From positions 1 to 26,145 of the IMG/VR virus record IMGVR_UViG_3300040801_002960: a DNA stretch of 26,145 bases; one strand, 5' to 3'. Below are positions 6,558 through 14,647 of the stretch, in pieces (position 1 is the first letter of the stretch; each line of letters begins with the position of its first letter). This stretch comes from a virus. Made by a program: the position numbers and the translations under genes. The notes under the pieces are model-generated. The model was not told the DNA's origin. It ran no database searches and saw nothing but the letters and a program-made list of their open reading frames with translations.

Positions 6558-7615
6558 TAGTTCGCCTCCGTCGCCGTGTAGTAGACCGCCATCCAAGCGT
6601 CATTGAGGATCTTCTGAGCCTGCCACGTGATAGCGCCGACATAGCCCCGCTGGCCCAGCGGGTCACTCTTCGACTTCTCATTCGGAGCGATGTGCGAGAC
6701 ATCGACGGAGTTGAAGCCGCGCAGCGGGACTTGGCCGAAGGCGTCGCCACCGTTGATGCCCTTGCCCATCACGATCTGAGGATACACGTCGTAGTCGCCG
6801 CCCGTGGCCTTGTAGGTGGAGCCAGTGGCACCGGCGCCCGGCGCGTAGGTCAGGAGCGGGTTGATGATGACGCGGAACCGACCGAGGGCACCGATCTCGT
6901 ACTCAGGATCGAGCAGCTCGCGACCGCCGTAGTCCTGAATCTTGGTGAAGCCGTTGATGTTCTCGTAGGTCTTCTCCATATCGGTGTGGCAGTAGACCGG
7001 CCAGGAGGCCGCGACCGACTGCATCCCGAACATCGGGCCGCTCTTCAACGTCGAGTTCAGCATGATAGCGTGCTTGCCGAGCATGGCGCGCGAGATGTTC
7101 TGGAACTGCGCCTTTGACGGAAGCCCGTTCACCGTCGCCACCGAGGTACCCGTACCGCCGTAGAAGACGTTGGTGCAGCTTTTCAGCTCACCATACACCA
7201 TCATCTCGCGGCAGAGGGCCAGGCGCTGCGCGGTCTGGTCTTCCATCTCACGCGGGATCTCCATCCCTTCCTCATGCACGTACCGGGTCTTGTCCGTGTA
7301 GGAGTAGAGACAGCCGATCTGCTGAAGGGTCGTGGACAGCGTGGTGTAGGTCACGGAGTCGGGGGAGGGGGTCACACCCTCGGTGATCAGATGCGCCGTG
7401 ATGTAAGCCGTGTCGCCGCCCGCAGCGATCCACTGGTTATCGACACCGCCGTAAGGCAGGAAACGCATCCACTCGATGGTCTCCGACTTGTTCTGCGGCA
7501 TCTCGTCCATTGCGCCGAGCTTCGTGAGCATCTCACGCTTTTCGGCCTTCTTCAGAATCCGTCCCTTGAATTTCTCGTAACGACCAGCAACGGTCGAGTA
7601 AGTTTGACCTGCCAT
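6557..7615 (-). CDS. Major capsid protein, N4-gp56 family, 352 aa
   Basis: The capsid shell protein. It has the signature run of the N4-gp56 capsid family: an N-terminal helix (MAGQTYSTVAGRYEKFKGRI), then ETIEWMRFLPYGG, AHLITEGVTPSPDSVTYTTL and LQQIGCLYSYTDKTRYVHEE, followed by the helical P-loop-like section REMEDQTAQRLALCREMMV and a C-terminal part with RFRVIINPLLTYAPGAG, QIVMGKGINGGDAFGQVPLR and GQRGYVGAITWQAQKIL. Length (352) is usual for the family, which adopts the HK97 fold. It follows the scaffold gene by 14 bp, the canonical order. A GAGG ribosome site lies about 12 nt upstream. This is a secure call. Confidence 0.9.
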   Translation of the reverse strand: MAGQTYSTVAGRYEKFKGRILKKAEKREMLTKLGAMDEMPQNKSETIEWMRFLPYGGVDNQWIAAGGDTAYITAHLITEGVTPSPDSVTYTTLSTTLQQIGCLYSYTDKTRYVHEEGMEIPREMEDQTAQRLALCREMMVYGELKSCTNVFYGGTGTSVATVNGLPSKAQFQNISRAMLGKHAIMLNSTLKSGPMFGMQSVAASWPVYCHTDMEKTYENINGFTKIQDYGGRELLDPEYEIGALGRFRVIINPLLTYAPGAGATGSTYKATGGDYDVYPQIVMGKGINGGDAFGQVPLRGFNSVDVSHIAPNEKSKSDPLGQRGYVGAITWQAQKILNDAWMAVYYTATEAN

Positions 7616-7629
7616 TAGAGGAGCCTCAA

Positions 7630-8463
7630 TTAGTCAGCTTCATTGTAACCGGCGAGGAAGAACTCTTCCGCAGTTTGCGGTCCAGCAGTCCTCGTCCGGC
7701 GTCCTTGGCTAGAGGGCTGTTGCCCACCAGCGAGCCGCGTGGATTGTGCTCCAGCAGCCTTCTCCCTTTCCTTGTTGCGATCCTTCTCCCAACTCTCAAA
7801 CTGGCGCAGCGCATGGACGTAATCCGGGCCGAACTCGTTAAGAGCCTGGTGTGTTTCGTAACCCTGTTGCGAGTACCAGTCGACAAAATCCTTATGCCGC
7901 TGGCTCTGAGGATTCCAGCGACCATCGCTGATCTCTGGAATGATACCCGCAATCTGCTTGGGGCTGTAGTGAGCGAGCACGATCTTCTCGCCCATCTGCT
8001 CTGTCAGAGACTGCTGGAGGGGTTCGATAAAGGGCCGGATGGTATTCTCGTCCAGAGGACTAACATTCAGCGCTTCACTCAGGGCGGGGAGCAGAGCTTC
8101 ACTCAGCGCCCCTGTCCCATCATAAGCGTCCAGTGCCTTTTTCAACCCTTCCGTATTCAGCGAGACGCGCGTGGAGAGCGACTTTTCCAGGGTATTCAGC
8201 TTCTCCTGGAGCGGACCGAAGCGCCCGAACAGGCGGCTCTCAAGCCCGCGCATGTGATCGGGAAGCTGTTGGGCCTGCTTCAAGATACTATAGCCGGTAT
8301 CCTCGTCAAAGTCGCGGAGCCACTTCGGTTCCGGCTCATCGCCTCCGGCAGAGCTTCCCTCGAAGGAGGCAGGACCTCCCTCTACGGGCGAGCTACCTTC
8401 TGCGCCACCGGCTCCGTTATAGCCTTCTTCACCTTCCATCTCGTTCATCAGTCTGTAAAACAT
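7630..8463 (-). CDS. Capsid scaffold protein, 277 aa
   Basis: An acidic, Glu/Gly/Ser-rich N-terminus (MNEMEGEEGYNGAGGAEGSS) is followed by a long helical, coiled-coil-like middle (RGLESRLFGRFGPLQEKLNTLEK; SLTEQMGEKIVLAHY) and a basic C-terminal tail (WEKDRNKEREKAAGAQ; SQGRRTRTAGPQTAEEFF). Acid N-terminus, helical core and a basic capsid-binding tail are the plan of phage scaffolds, and the gene stands directly before the major capsid gene, its usual place. A GGAG ribosome site lies about 9 nt upstream of ATG 8463. Scaffolds are too divergent for motif proof, but order and composition agree well. Confidence 0.8.
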   Translation of the reverse strand: MFYRLMNEMEGEEGYNGAGGAEGSSPVEGGPASFEGSSAGGDEPEPKWLRDFDEDTGYSILKQAQQLPDHMRGLESRLFGRFGPLQEKLNTLEKSLSTRVSLNTEGLKKALDAYDGTGALSEALLPALSEALNVSPLDENTIRPFIEPLQQSLTEQMGEKIVLAHYSPKQIAGIIPEISDGRWNPQSQRHKDFVDWYSQQGYETHQALNEFGPDYVHALRQFESWEKDRNKEREKAAGAQSTRLAGGQQPSSQGRRTRTAGPQTAEEFFLAGYNEAD

Positions 8464-8487
8464 GATCTCAGCTCCACTTGGGCTCTG

Positions 8488-8739
8488 TTAAGTTATCGGG
8501 CCAGTCGGAATGACTGTCCCTGGCTCTCGGTCCTTGAGGGCCTGCATAAGAGATAGGACTTCCCACCTGAGACCGCGGCGGAACTCAGTTTCGTCATGAG
8601 ACAGATGGGGCTTCCCGATTTCATTGTTCAGGACGCTAACTCGCTTTTCGAGTAAGTCAAGCATGATAGAGTGGGGAATGTACTTTTCTCCCCCGCCTCC
8701 ATCCACAAGCAAAGTGCGCAGTGCTTTGTAATCCGACAT
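8488..8739 (-). CDS. Hypothetical protein between portal and scaffold, 83 aa
   Basis: The start is taken at ATG 8739 (MSDYKALRTLLVDGGGGEKY), just past the portal stop (8753); an earlier ATG at 8784 lies inside the portal gene. The protein is helical and charged (IPHSIMLDLLEKRVSVLNNE; DETEFRRGLRWEVLSLMQAL), without membrane segments or Cys clusters. Small helical proteins in this position of other phages have been taken for portal- or scaffold-associated factors, but no family is recognised here. Confidence 0.6.
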   Translation of the reverse strand: MSDYKALRTLLVDGGGGEKYIPHSIMLDLLEKRVSVLNNEIGKPHLSHDETEFRRGLRWEVLSLMQALKDREPGTVIPTGPIT

Positions 8740-8752
8740 TGTGAGAGGTCTC

Positions 8753-10912
8753 TCATTGGAGGCCGAGAGTTCCAAGCGCAGCATCTATATCCATCTCTGG
8801 AACTTCCGGCTGAGGTTGAGGCCGAGCAGGCAAGCCGGCCTTGGCCGCTGCTCCATCTTGCTTCATAGCTTCTTGTGTTATATTTGCGGCGGCCTGAGTC
8901 TCGACCGCGTCCCTCGCCTGCTCAATAGAGGCGCCCTTGGCTTGGGCATCCACATAGATCTTGAGCTTGTCCGTCGCATCTTTGAGCTGAGCGATCATCA
9001 CATTCCCTTGCGCCTCGATCTGAGCCACAACCACGCGCGGGTCAGGCTGGTTAGAGGCCTCCTCCATCTGCTTCCGTTCCTCCTCGCTCATCTGGAGGTT
9101 CTCGAAGTCAATCTGGAATCCTTCGAGGAAGGTCTGCATCCATTTCTGAGGTGATATGCCATACACCGGCTGCAAGACCCGGTCTCCAATCTGTAGTAGA
9201 GCCTGCATTTGCAGCTCTTTGACTAACAAGGTCGAGGACCCAAGTGCTACCGCAGTAGCATCTCCCTTCGCGTTCTCCGGTCCATAGAGCTGGCACCACT
9301 CGTATAAGTCGTTTATGTTTGGCTTGCATACAGAGTCATCCCAATTCTTGACGATCAGCCGCAAGTTCGTGGTGGAGTTGTTCATGAGCTGCTGCGAGAC
9401 GCCGACCGCATCCGTAGAGGCTTGGCCCTGAAGCAGCAGCGGAAGGCCGGTAGTGTCTTCGGCCATCTTCAGCCAGTAGGTGATGACCGGCATTATCTCG
9501 TTGAGATAGTTGGGGAACTCGAGGAACGTCATCGCCTTCGAGGGATCGGTGTCGGTGGAGACGCCCGGAAGCCCAGGTTTCACCGTCCAATGCTTATACG
9601 GCCGCATCTTGTAGTCATCGCCGTCTTTTGGCTCGATGAGGTCCTCAATCTCCAAGACTTGCGGCCCGACGGAGTAGCCCATGTTGTCCATCAGAGACCG
9701 GACTGCCGCGTTGAGGCCGCGCTGCGGAGTTTCGATCTGCTCGGGGATTCCGATTCCGGCCCAGTGGTCCTCGCGCGGCTCCCACAAGAGCATCCGGTAG
9801 GGAAAAGTCTTAGACTCTAGCATGGGCTCTGCGATCTTAATCACCCGTCCGTTGCAGAGTACGACAGTGAGGAAGGTGCAAGAGCTTTCTTCGGTTTCCT
9901 CCTCCATCTTTTCGAGAGCAGGAATCACATCGCTGAGATCCACGTCGCCAGTGCGAATCCATAAATCATAGCCATCTGTGGGCTTCCGCTTCTTTCCCGT
10001 ATGATCCTTCGGCCCCTCCTCGAGACACGCGCGGACCTGCGAGTCAAGATACGTGGGATCGTCCATCAGATCCTCGAGTCTGCGGCGCGAGACTTCAGGC
10101 ACCCGCTCGAAGAAGTATTTTCCGTTCTGGATGTCTCCGCCGCAGCCCGCAGCTGGATAGCAGTTCTCGACCTTTACACACTCGATAGACGGGAGGTAGG
10201 TTAAAAGGCTCTCAAGCTTCTTTTGGAGAGCCAGCCCGGCTTCAACATTATCGCCGAAGGTCAGAGGCACCATGTCGAGTGCCATCTGGAGATTCTTGGA
10301 TAGCTTGCGCTTCTGTGGAAAAGGCCCCTTCAGGACGCCGGTGCCGACTTTTCCACTCTCTGTGATCTGAGTCCGCACATGATTAAGCCAGTCAGTCTCT
10401 TTCAACCAATCCTTCAGGATGTTTTTCGCGTTCTCCATCGCGACCTTCGCAGTTTCCTCATCCTGCGTAAGGGCGGGGATGATTTGCGTCAGAGCCTGTG
10501 CAGTTTCGGGATACATCGCAAGCGTGTCGCGCAGAAGCTGCGTGTCCGAAACGGGAGAGAGCTGCAAATCCCACGGCATCTTGCCCGTCGGAAGAAGGAT
10601 GTCTGCGACTCGCGCGGTGCCCGCATTAGTATAGGGGCGCGTGATGTTGACGAAGACCGTAGAGCGGGACTCTTCTCCGGCCTTTCCAACCGGCGAGGAG
10701 ATATAAGCGGGAGAGTCCAGTGTCTCGCTCTTTTCGAGAGTGGACTTTAAGCGATCTCTGTTCTGCTCATCAATCCCCGCGTATTGCTCGCGGGCCTTGG
10801 ACCACACCTGCTCTATGCCAGAGGACTTTCGATCCTTTATGGCCTCATCCCGATCGCCGCAAAGCTTCTTTGCGAGAGGCGCGAGCAAGTCATCAGACAT
10901 TTCAGGCAGCAT
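8753..10912 (-). CDS. Portal protein, 719 aa
   Basis: The head-tail connector that forms the dodecameric gate for DNA. The N-terminal 100 residues (KLCGDRDEAIKDRKSSGIEQ; VFVNITRPYTNAGTARVADI; LLPTGKMPWDLQLSPV) and the middle (DLWIRTGDVDLSDVIPALEK; MLLWEPREDHWAGIGIPEQI; RGLNAAVRSLMDNMGYSVGP) match the pattern of large podovirus-type portals; PTGKMPWDL and WAGIGIPEQIE...RGLNAAVRSLMDN are typical. The C-terminal 150 residues form a helical barrel-like region with EEERKQMEEASNQPDPRVVV and a Gln/Ala-rich tail. Length near 720 residues agrees with large portals of short-tailed phages. It lies downstream of the terminase and before the scaffold. The start ATG 10912 overlaps the stop of the small gene before it; an internal ATG at 10900 is an alternative. 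Confidence 0.88.
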   Translation of the reverse strand: MLPEMSDDLLAPLAKKLCGDRDEAIKDRKSSGIEQVWSKAREQYAGIDEQNRDRLKSTLEKSETLDSPAYISSPVGKAGEESRSTVFVNITRPYTNAGTARVADILLPTGKMPWDLQLSPVSDTQLLRDTLAMYPETAQALTQIIPALTQDEETAKVAMENAKNILKDWLKETDWLNHVRTQITESGKVGTGVLKGPFPQKRKLSKNLQMALDMVPLTFGDNVEAGLALQKKLESLLTYLPSIECVKVENCYPAAGCGGDIQNGKYFFERVPEVSRRRLEDLMDDPTYLDSQVRACLEEGPKDHTGKKRKPTDGYDLWIRTGDVDLSDVIPALEKMEEETEESSCTFLTVVLCNGRVIKIAEPMLESKTFPYRMLLWEPREDHWAGIGIPEQIETPQRGLNAAVRSLMDNMGYSVGPQVLEIEDLIEPKDGDDYKMRPYKHWTVKPGLPGVSTDTDPSKAMTFLEFPNYLNEIMPVITYWLKMAEDTTGLPLLLQGQASTDAVGVSQQLMNNSTTNLRLIVKNWDDSVCKPNINDLYEWCQLYGPENAKGDATAVALGSSTLLVKELQMQALLQIGDRVLQPVYGISPQKWMQTFLEGFQIDFENLQMSEEERKQMEEASNQPDPRVVVAQIEAQGNVMIAQLKDATDKLKIYVDAQAKGASIEQARDAVETQAAANITQEAMKQDGAAAKAGLPARPQPQPEVPEMDIDAALGTLGLQ

Positions 10913-11090
10913 CGGAGGAATCCTGTGTTAGGAGCTTGTAAAGGAGCGTCGTGGATAGGGTTACAGTGCAGATGCCCTCGGGATGATCGAGGGCCGCCAG
11001 CTCAGCCAGAGTCCCCAGGCGCTGCTCGCCCTGATAATGGGCATCGAGCAGCGCAGAGAGCAGTTCGAGCTTATCGTGATGGGTTAGCAT
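10902..11090 (-). CDS. Small hypothetical protein, 62 aa
   Basis: A short helical protein (MLTHHDKLELLSALLDAHYQ...LAELAALDHPEGICTVTLST...) whose stop overlaps the portal start. The chosen ATG at 11090 gives a compact product after the end of the 221-aa gene; a GTG at 11123 would add 11 residues and overlap that gene. Neither has a good Shine-Dalgarno site, so the start is uncertain. Small genes at this point, between the terminase block and portal, are common and mostly of unknown function. Confidence 0.5.
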   Translation of the reverse strand: MLTHHDKLELLSALLDAHYQGEQRLGTLAELAALDHPEGICTVTLSTTLLYKLLTQDSSDAA

Positions 11091-11103
11091 CGCTGGAAGC
11101 TGC

Positions 11104-11769
11104 TCATCGGGAATAAACCTCACGCGACCCGAGGCGATCCAGCGGGTAGTGGAAGTCAAAGCCCTTGAAGAGGACATCTCCCGTAACATCGTTGTCGTCG
11201 CGGAAGAGCTTGAAGTCGAACCACGCAGAAACCCCGAGGGAGTCATCTACCTCGATGTCCGGGAACGGGAGGATCTGTAGCATTGAGTCAGAAGTGTAAG
11301 TGAAGATTCCCTCGCCCGTCGTGTCGATAGAGGCGAAGGCTGGAGGCGCCGCGCCGTTCGCATAGATGCGCTGAGACAGGGTAAAGGTCGGCATCGTCGC
11401 GCCGGTTTGGATATAGTGGATGTGAGGTTTCCACACCACGTCCGTCTCAATCATCGCGTGAGGCGTTTGATCGGTGACGTAGACTATCTCGCCGGTATTG
11501 TTTTGAGGAAAGAGCAGGCCGATGTTAGTGTAGTCGAAGTCCGGCTTGTCATTAGACCCAAGCTTGGTGCGCGTGGCCGGAAATCGCATGTCCTCCCACA
11601 CTGTGTCGGAGAGCATTAGCTCCTCAAAAACGGCTGCGCCCGTCGAGGTCAGGGTGCCCGTGGTCAGAAGCGTTTCAAAGGTTGCGGCAGAGAAAACAGC
11701 ATTGCGCTCGACTTCTATATCAAGCGCACGCAGCTTGTGGACGACAAGTTCTTCGATAAAGGTTGGCAT
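11104..11769 (-). CDS. Putative virion protein of jelly-roll type, 221 aa
   Basis: A 221-residue beta-rich protein coded between the terminase and portal genes. The middle carries WEDMRFPATRTKLGSNDKPD, then GLLFPQNNTGEIVYVTDQTP, HAMIETDVVWKPHIHYIQTG and a strand-rich C-terminus ending FHYPLDRLGSREVYSR. The pattern 'WEDMRFPAT...DFDYTN...F...PHxxxxxTDVVWKPHIHYI' recurs in phage proteins of unknown role that are predicted to form a jelly-roll and are often annotated as structural proteins; similar proteins sit near packaging genes. The ATG directly follows the TAG of the large terminase (TAGATG). The structural role is likely but unproved. Confidence 0.55.
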   Translation of the reverse strand: MPTFIEELVVHKLRALDIEVERNAVFSAATFETLLTTGTLTSTGAAVFEELMLSDTVWEDMRFPATRTKLGSNDKPDFDYTNIGLLFPQNNTGEIVYVTDQTPHAMIETDVVWKPHIHYIQTGATMPTFTLSQRIYANGAAPPAFASIDTTGEGIFTYTSDSMLQILPFPDIEVDDSLGVSAWFDFKLFRDDNDVTGDVLFKGFDFHYPLDRLGSREVYSR

Positions 11770-13374
11770 CTAATACCCCATCACTGCGTCGAGCGGACGC
11801 CAAGCTTTAGATCCCGAGAAGCCCGGAAACTTCTCTGCGGCGCTCGCAATTGGTTTGGATCGGTTTGGAATGAAAGTGAGCACAAAGGCGTCCCATCGGT
11901 CAGGCGAGCGGCCTGCACGCTTTTCCGCTTTCGACTTGCCCATTGCGAAGCGAGAGCGATAGTCGTCTTTCGACTCGATGAGGAGTAGCCCACCTTTGTA
12001 CTCGTATTGGATAGCTGTCGCTTGGGACGCGAAGGTATCGTCTCGCGGCAGGTGGATCTCGTTGGATTCCATATAGTCTCGCGCCTGGGCATGGAGCCAC
12101 GCGCGGAGGTTGTAATGCTCCCCGTCCGCTAGCTTAGCGCCTGTGTGAACGGCGCAAGTAACAGAGGCGAAGGGTCCGTATTTGAGTTGATCGGCACAGC
12201 TCCCACCAGGACCATCACGCTCGATTCCGATGAGCGCGACAGGCGCCGAGTCCAAAAGACGTTTACACTCCCTTTCGACGATAGTAGCGAGCTGTACTCC
12301 ATCGAGGTGACGAAACACCAGTGGAGGGAGGGAGAGTCGGCCGCGGCGCCTCCATACGATGATCTCGTCATTTCCAAGACCTGCTGCATCGACTCCGATG
12401 CGCCAAGGAGTTTGGGGCGGTTGGATGATAGAGGAGATGTGAGTTTCCTCACCCTGCCGAATCAGCTCGCTGCGGATAAAGGCATTTGCGACCGCCGCGT
12501 TGTAGTCGCGGTTTACCTGAGAGGCCAGCGTGGTGGGGAGCAGGTTTGCCTTTTGAGTGAGATACCACTCTTCCTCTTCGGGTGGGATCTCTGGATTGAT
12601 CCGCTTGCGCGGGTCGTCTGTCCAGTCGAAGATGAAGATCTGCTCGCGAGGAAGAAACTGCCGCAGCCGATAAAAAAGGTTGCCGACTCCGTTCACCGTA
12701 GAGATATAGATGCGGCAGTCGGTGTTCTGTGACAGGGCACTCTCTGCCATGTCTTGGTGCTCAAGATGCGCGAACTCATCAGCGAAGTAGATAGAGGATC
12801 GGCCACCGCGCCCGATTTCATCACCGATCTCGCCCTTTATCACTGCGCCATTTGAGCGGTTGGGGACAACCATCGACTTGCGCCCGTCTTCCCAATCGGG
12901 AGGCAGGAAGAACTCGGGCAGATTATCAATGAACATGCGGACCTTCCAGAAGATGGAGTCCGGGTCATCGTTGCCGTTGTCTACTAGCTCCTTTTTGCGG
13001 GAGCCAAATCCCACCACAGAGTTAGGCTCGAAGAGCCACATACACGCGGCGATTGCTGCGGAGAGCCAGGTGAAGCCTACCTCACGCGACTTCTCGCCAA
13101 GGCCGCGGCGGCGAGTCTTCCAGAGCTGGTAGACCCAGTTGACATATTCCTCTTGCTTTGGGAAGAGGATGAAGGGACTCTCTTTATCGTGATCCTTTCG
13201 CGGGTCGAAGGTCATGCCCCAATCGTTGATGAACTCGACCCAGTGAGTGCGATAGAACTCACGTGCTGAGGCTATCGCGCCGCGTTGCTTTAACAGGCGC
13301 AGGGCTGCTTGGCGCCGATACTCGTAGATCGGGCCGTAGTCGGGAGCAGAGAAGTCGATAGAGGGCCGCGGCAC
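11770..13374 (-). CDS. Terminase large subunit (ATPase/nuclease), 534 aa
   Basis: The DNA packaging motor. An adenine-binding Q motif (ILFPKQEEYVNW, about 69-80) is followed by a Walker A variant (EKSREVGFT, about 94-102), Walker B plus catalytic Glu (IYFADE, 195-200) and a coupling motif (STVNGVGN, about 225-232). The C-terminal nuclease begins with the first acidic strand (WRIGVDAAGLGND, Asp329) and continues with IGIERDGPGGSCADQL (about 390-405), which supplies further acids. Length (534) is normal. It starts at GTG 13374, three bases after the TerS stop, with only a weak ribosome site (GCGAG), so translation is probably coupled to TerS. The stop meets the ATG of the 221-aa gene. This is a secure call. 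Confidence 0.9.
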   Translation of the reverse strand: MPRPSIDFSAPDYGPIYEYRRQAALRLLKQRGAIASAREFYRTHWVEFINDWGMTFDPRKDHDKESPFILFPKQEEYVNWVYQLWKTRRRGLGEKSREVGFTWLSAAIAACMWLFEPNSVVGFGSRKKELVDNGNDDPDSIFWKVRMFIDNLPEFFLPPDWEDGRKSMVVPNRSNGAVIKGEIGDEIGRGGRSSIYFADEFAHLEHQDMAESALSQNTDCRIYISTVNGVGNLFYRLRQFLPREQIFIFDWTDDPRKRINPEIPPEEEEWYLTQKANLLPTTLASQVNRDYNAAVANAFIRSELIRQGEETHISSIIQPPQTPWRIGVDAAGLGNDEIIVWRRRGRLSLPPLVFRHLDGVQLATIVERECKRLLDSAPVALIGIERDGPGGSCADQLKYGPFASVTCAVHTGAKLADGEHYNLRAWLHAQARDYMESNEIHLPRDDTFASQATAIQYEYKGGLLLIESKDDYRSRFAMGKSKAEKRAGRSPDRWDAFVLTFIPNRSKPIASAAEKFPGFSGSKAWRPLDAVMGY

Positions 13375-13375
13375 C

Positions 13376-14014
13376 TTACTCGCTCTCTATGTCGAGGTCG
13401 CCGGAGCTGAGCAGCTCCATTAGGGAGTTAGCTTTCGGCTCCGACGATACATCAAGTGGGCCCTCGAGTATATCGTCATCGGCCTGGCCGTGGATGACTC
13501 GCAGATAGGACTCGCGCGGCGTGAGTTCACTGCCCTCATCCTCTGGCCTCCGTGCGCCGTGGACTCGAGCATTGATTACCAGCTCGCGGCGATCAGTCCA
13601 GTATTGGACGGGCTTTGATCCGGCGGGCTCGTCGGGGTCGAACTCAGGAATCTGCTTCAGCATGAAGGTGGGACCGGCTGGAGACCCACCCTCTGCGATC
13701 ATCGTCTCGTAGGAGTGGGCGACCGCAGTGAGGCAGCGCGAGATCATCCACCGTAGCTCTGGGCGGCGCTGCGCCAGCCGCTGGAGTGAGGTGGGACCGG
13801 GGACTCCAACCGCGAGCGAGAGGCCCGTGAGAGTGGGCCGGATGTCTCGCTCGTAGCAGGTAGTGAAGTAGTCGTTTGCACGATTTTGAATCTGGCGGAG
13901 GTCGCTTAGCGGGACGAAATCTGCGGGCCGCGTAAGCCACGGCCAGGGCGATTGAGCGGGAGGGGCTATTTCAAGCTTCTTTCCCTTCTTTCCTGTTATA
14001 TCCAAAGATGCCAT
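13376..14014 (-). CDS. Terminase small subunit, 212 aa
   Basis: DNA-recognition subunit of the packaging terminase. The start is ATG 14014 (MASLDITGKKGKKLEIAPPA), which overlaps the end of the nuclease gene by 19 bases; the frame stays open upstream, but that part is an out-of-frame reading of the nuclease gene. After a basic tail comes a helical region with the small-terminase pattern LRQIQNRANDYFTTCYERDI, RPTLTGLSLAVGVPGPTSLQ, RPELRWMISRCLTAVAHSYE and GPTFMLKQIPEFDPDEP: a helix-turn-helix (about 75-100) followed by an oligomerising helix pair. The acidic C-terminus (SSGDLDIESE) may contact the large subunit. Its position two bases before TerL is canonical. Confidence 0.82.
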   Translation of the reverse strand: MASLDITGKKGKKLEIAPPAQSPWPWLTRPADFVPLSDLRQIQNRANDYFTTCYERDIRPTLTGLSLAVGVPGPTSLQRLAQRRPELRWMISRCLTAVAHSYETMIAEGGSPAGPTFMLKQIPEFDPDEPAGSKPVQYWTDRRELVINARVHGARRPEDEGSELTPRESYLRVIHGQADDDILEGPLDVSSEPKANSLMELLSSGDLDIESE

Positions 14015-14442
14015 GTTGCCCACGGATAGATCTCGTCTAGTGAAAGAATCGGGGCGGGCGCGATGGGGTTGAGATTCCGGCAGACCGTGACCGGCACCGG
14101 CTCGTAGCCCATGAATTGCAGCGCCCGCAAGTATTTTGAGAGCTGGAGCGATGTGTCCGTCCAGGTGAGCTTGCACTCGAGCAATATAGAGTTGGGAGCT
14201 TGTGTGCTTTGCGACTCTGTGCTTTGCTCCTGTGGGCTCTCTGGTTGGGACTGGACGATGAAGAAGTCGGGCTGCAAGAAGCCCTCCGGCCCCTCGATCC
14301 ACCGATGGGAATGGAGCGTCCAGCCGCGGCGCGTGCACAGCGCGAGGAGATGCTTCTCCACCCGTCGCTCGTAAGCGGTACCACGGGCTCGTGTGCCTGT
14401 GAGCTTTGAAGCTGGAGGTTCATGCTCGGCCCATCGGTACAT
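13996..14442 (-). CDS. PD-(D/E)XK nuclease-like protein, 148 aa
   Basis: Reads as a small restriction-fold nuclease. The helix GTAYERRVEKHLLALCTRRG gives the first Glu (25 or 29), LQPDFFIV gives Asp59 of the PD motif, ILLECKLTW gives the Glu89-x-Lys91 pair, and TSLQLSKYLRAL supplies the usual Gln100/Tyr104 helix. Between Asp59 and Glu89 stands a polar insert (about residues 64-85, rich in Gln, Ser, Glu and Pro) that is the in-frame translation of a short repeat also found upstream. The start MYRWAEHEPP at 14442 comes 7 nt after the previous stop; an upstream ATG at 14529 lies inside the previous gene. It is placed right before the small terminase, so a role in packaging or in processing concatemers is plausible, as is a recombination or host-DNA role. 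Confidence 0.75.
   Translation of the reverse strand: MYRWAEHEPPASKLTGTRARGTAYERRVEKHLLALCTRRGWTLHSHRWIEGPEGFLQPDFFIVQSQPESPQEQSTESQSTQAPNSILLECKLTWTDTSLQLSKYLRALQFMGYEPVPVTVCRNLNPIAPAPILSLDEIYPWATWHLWI
14204..14240 (-). repeat. Copy 1 of a short AGCACAGAGTCGCAAAGC repeat, inside the nuclease gene
   Basis: On the minus strand this reads AGCAAAGCACAGAGTCGCAAAGC. Related copies lie upstream at 14684-14713 and 14843-14881 in non-coding DNA, all in the sense of the leftward transcript. Here it is translated as the Ser/Gln-rich insert of the nuclease. Confidence 0.7.
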
Positions 14443-14449
14443 CGCAGGG

Positions 14450-14647
14450 TCATAGACCGTATTTCTCTTCCAACCGCCGCAGCCGCTTGCGCGGGTCGAG
14501 GCTCTCCGGAAGCAAGGATCGCAGGCCACCCGCAGTGAGGGGCGGTTTCTCGGGAGCGATCATCGGGTCACGCTTTGCTTCTGTCTTCGCGGCTTGCTTC
14601 TGGCGACAATCCTTCGCCGCGTAAGGGGAATCACATGGACCGGGCAT
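14450..14647 (-). CDS. Hypothetical protein, first gene of the leftward operon, 65 aa
   Basis: The start ATG 14647 has a GGAG ribosome site about 8 nt upstream (GCGGAGCAAGCCATAATG), whereas the more distant ATG at 14911 has none and would add 88 residues that are mostly translated repeat DNA. The product is basic and polar (MPGPCDSPYAAKDCRQKQAA; SLLPESLDPRKRLRRLEEKY), ending in a probable charged helix. It ends 7 bases before the nuclease start. The frame remains open upstream to 14911, and both distant repeat copies are read in the same frame (PESQS-E), so the longer product cannot be excluded. No function is recognised. Confidence 0.5.
   Translation of the reverse strand: MPGPCDSPYAAKDCRQKQAAKTEAKRDPMIAPEKPPLTAGGLRSLLPESLDPRKRLRRLEEKYGL

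Noticed and set aside
13376-14338. 320-aa version of the small terminase
   Set aside because: The upstream 108 residues overlap the nuclease gene in another frame and look like a shadow; ATG 14014 begins the recognisable protein.
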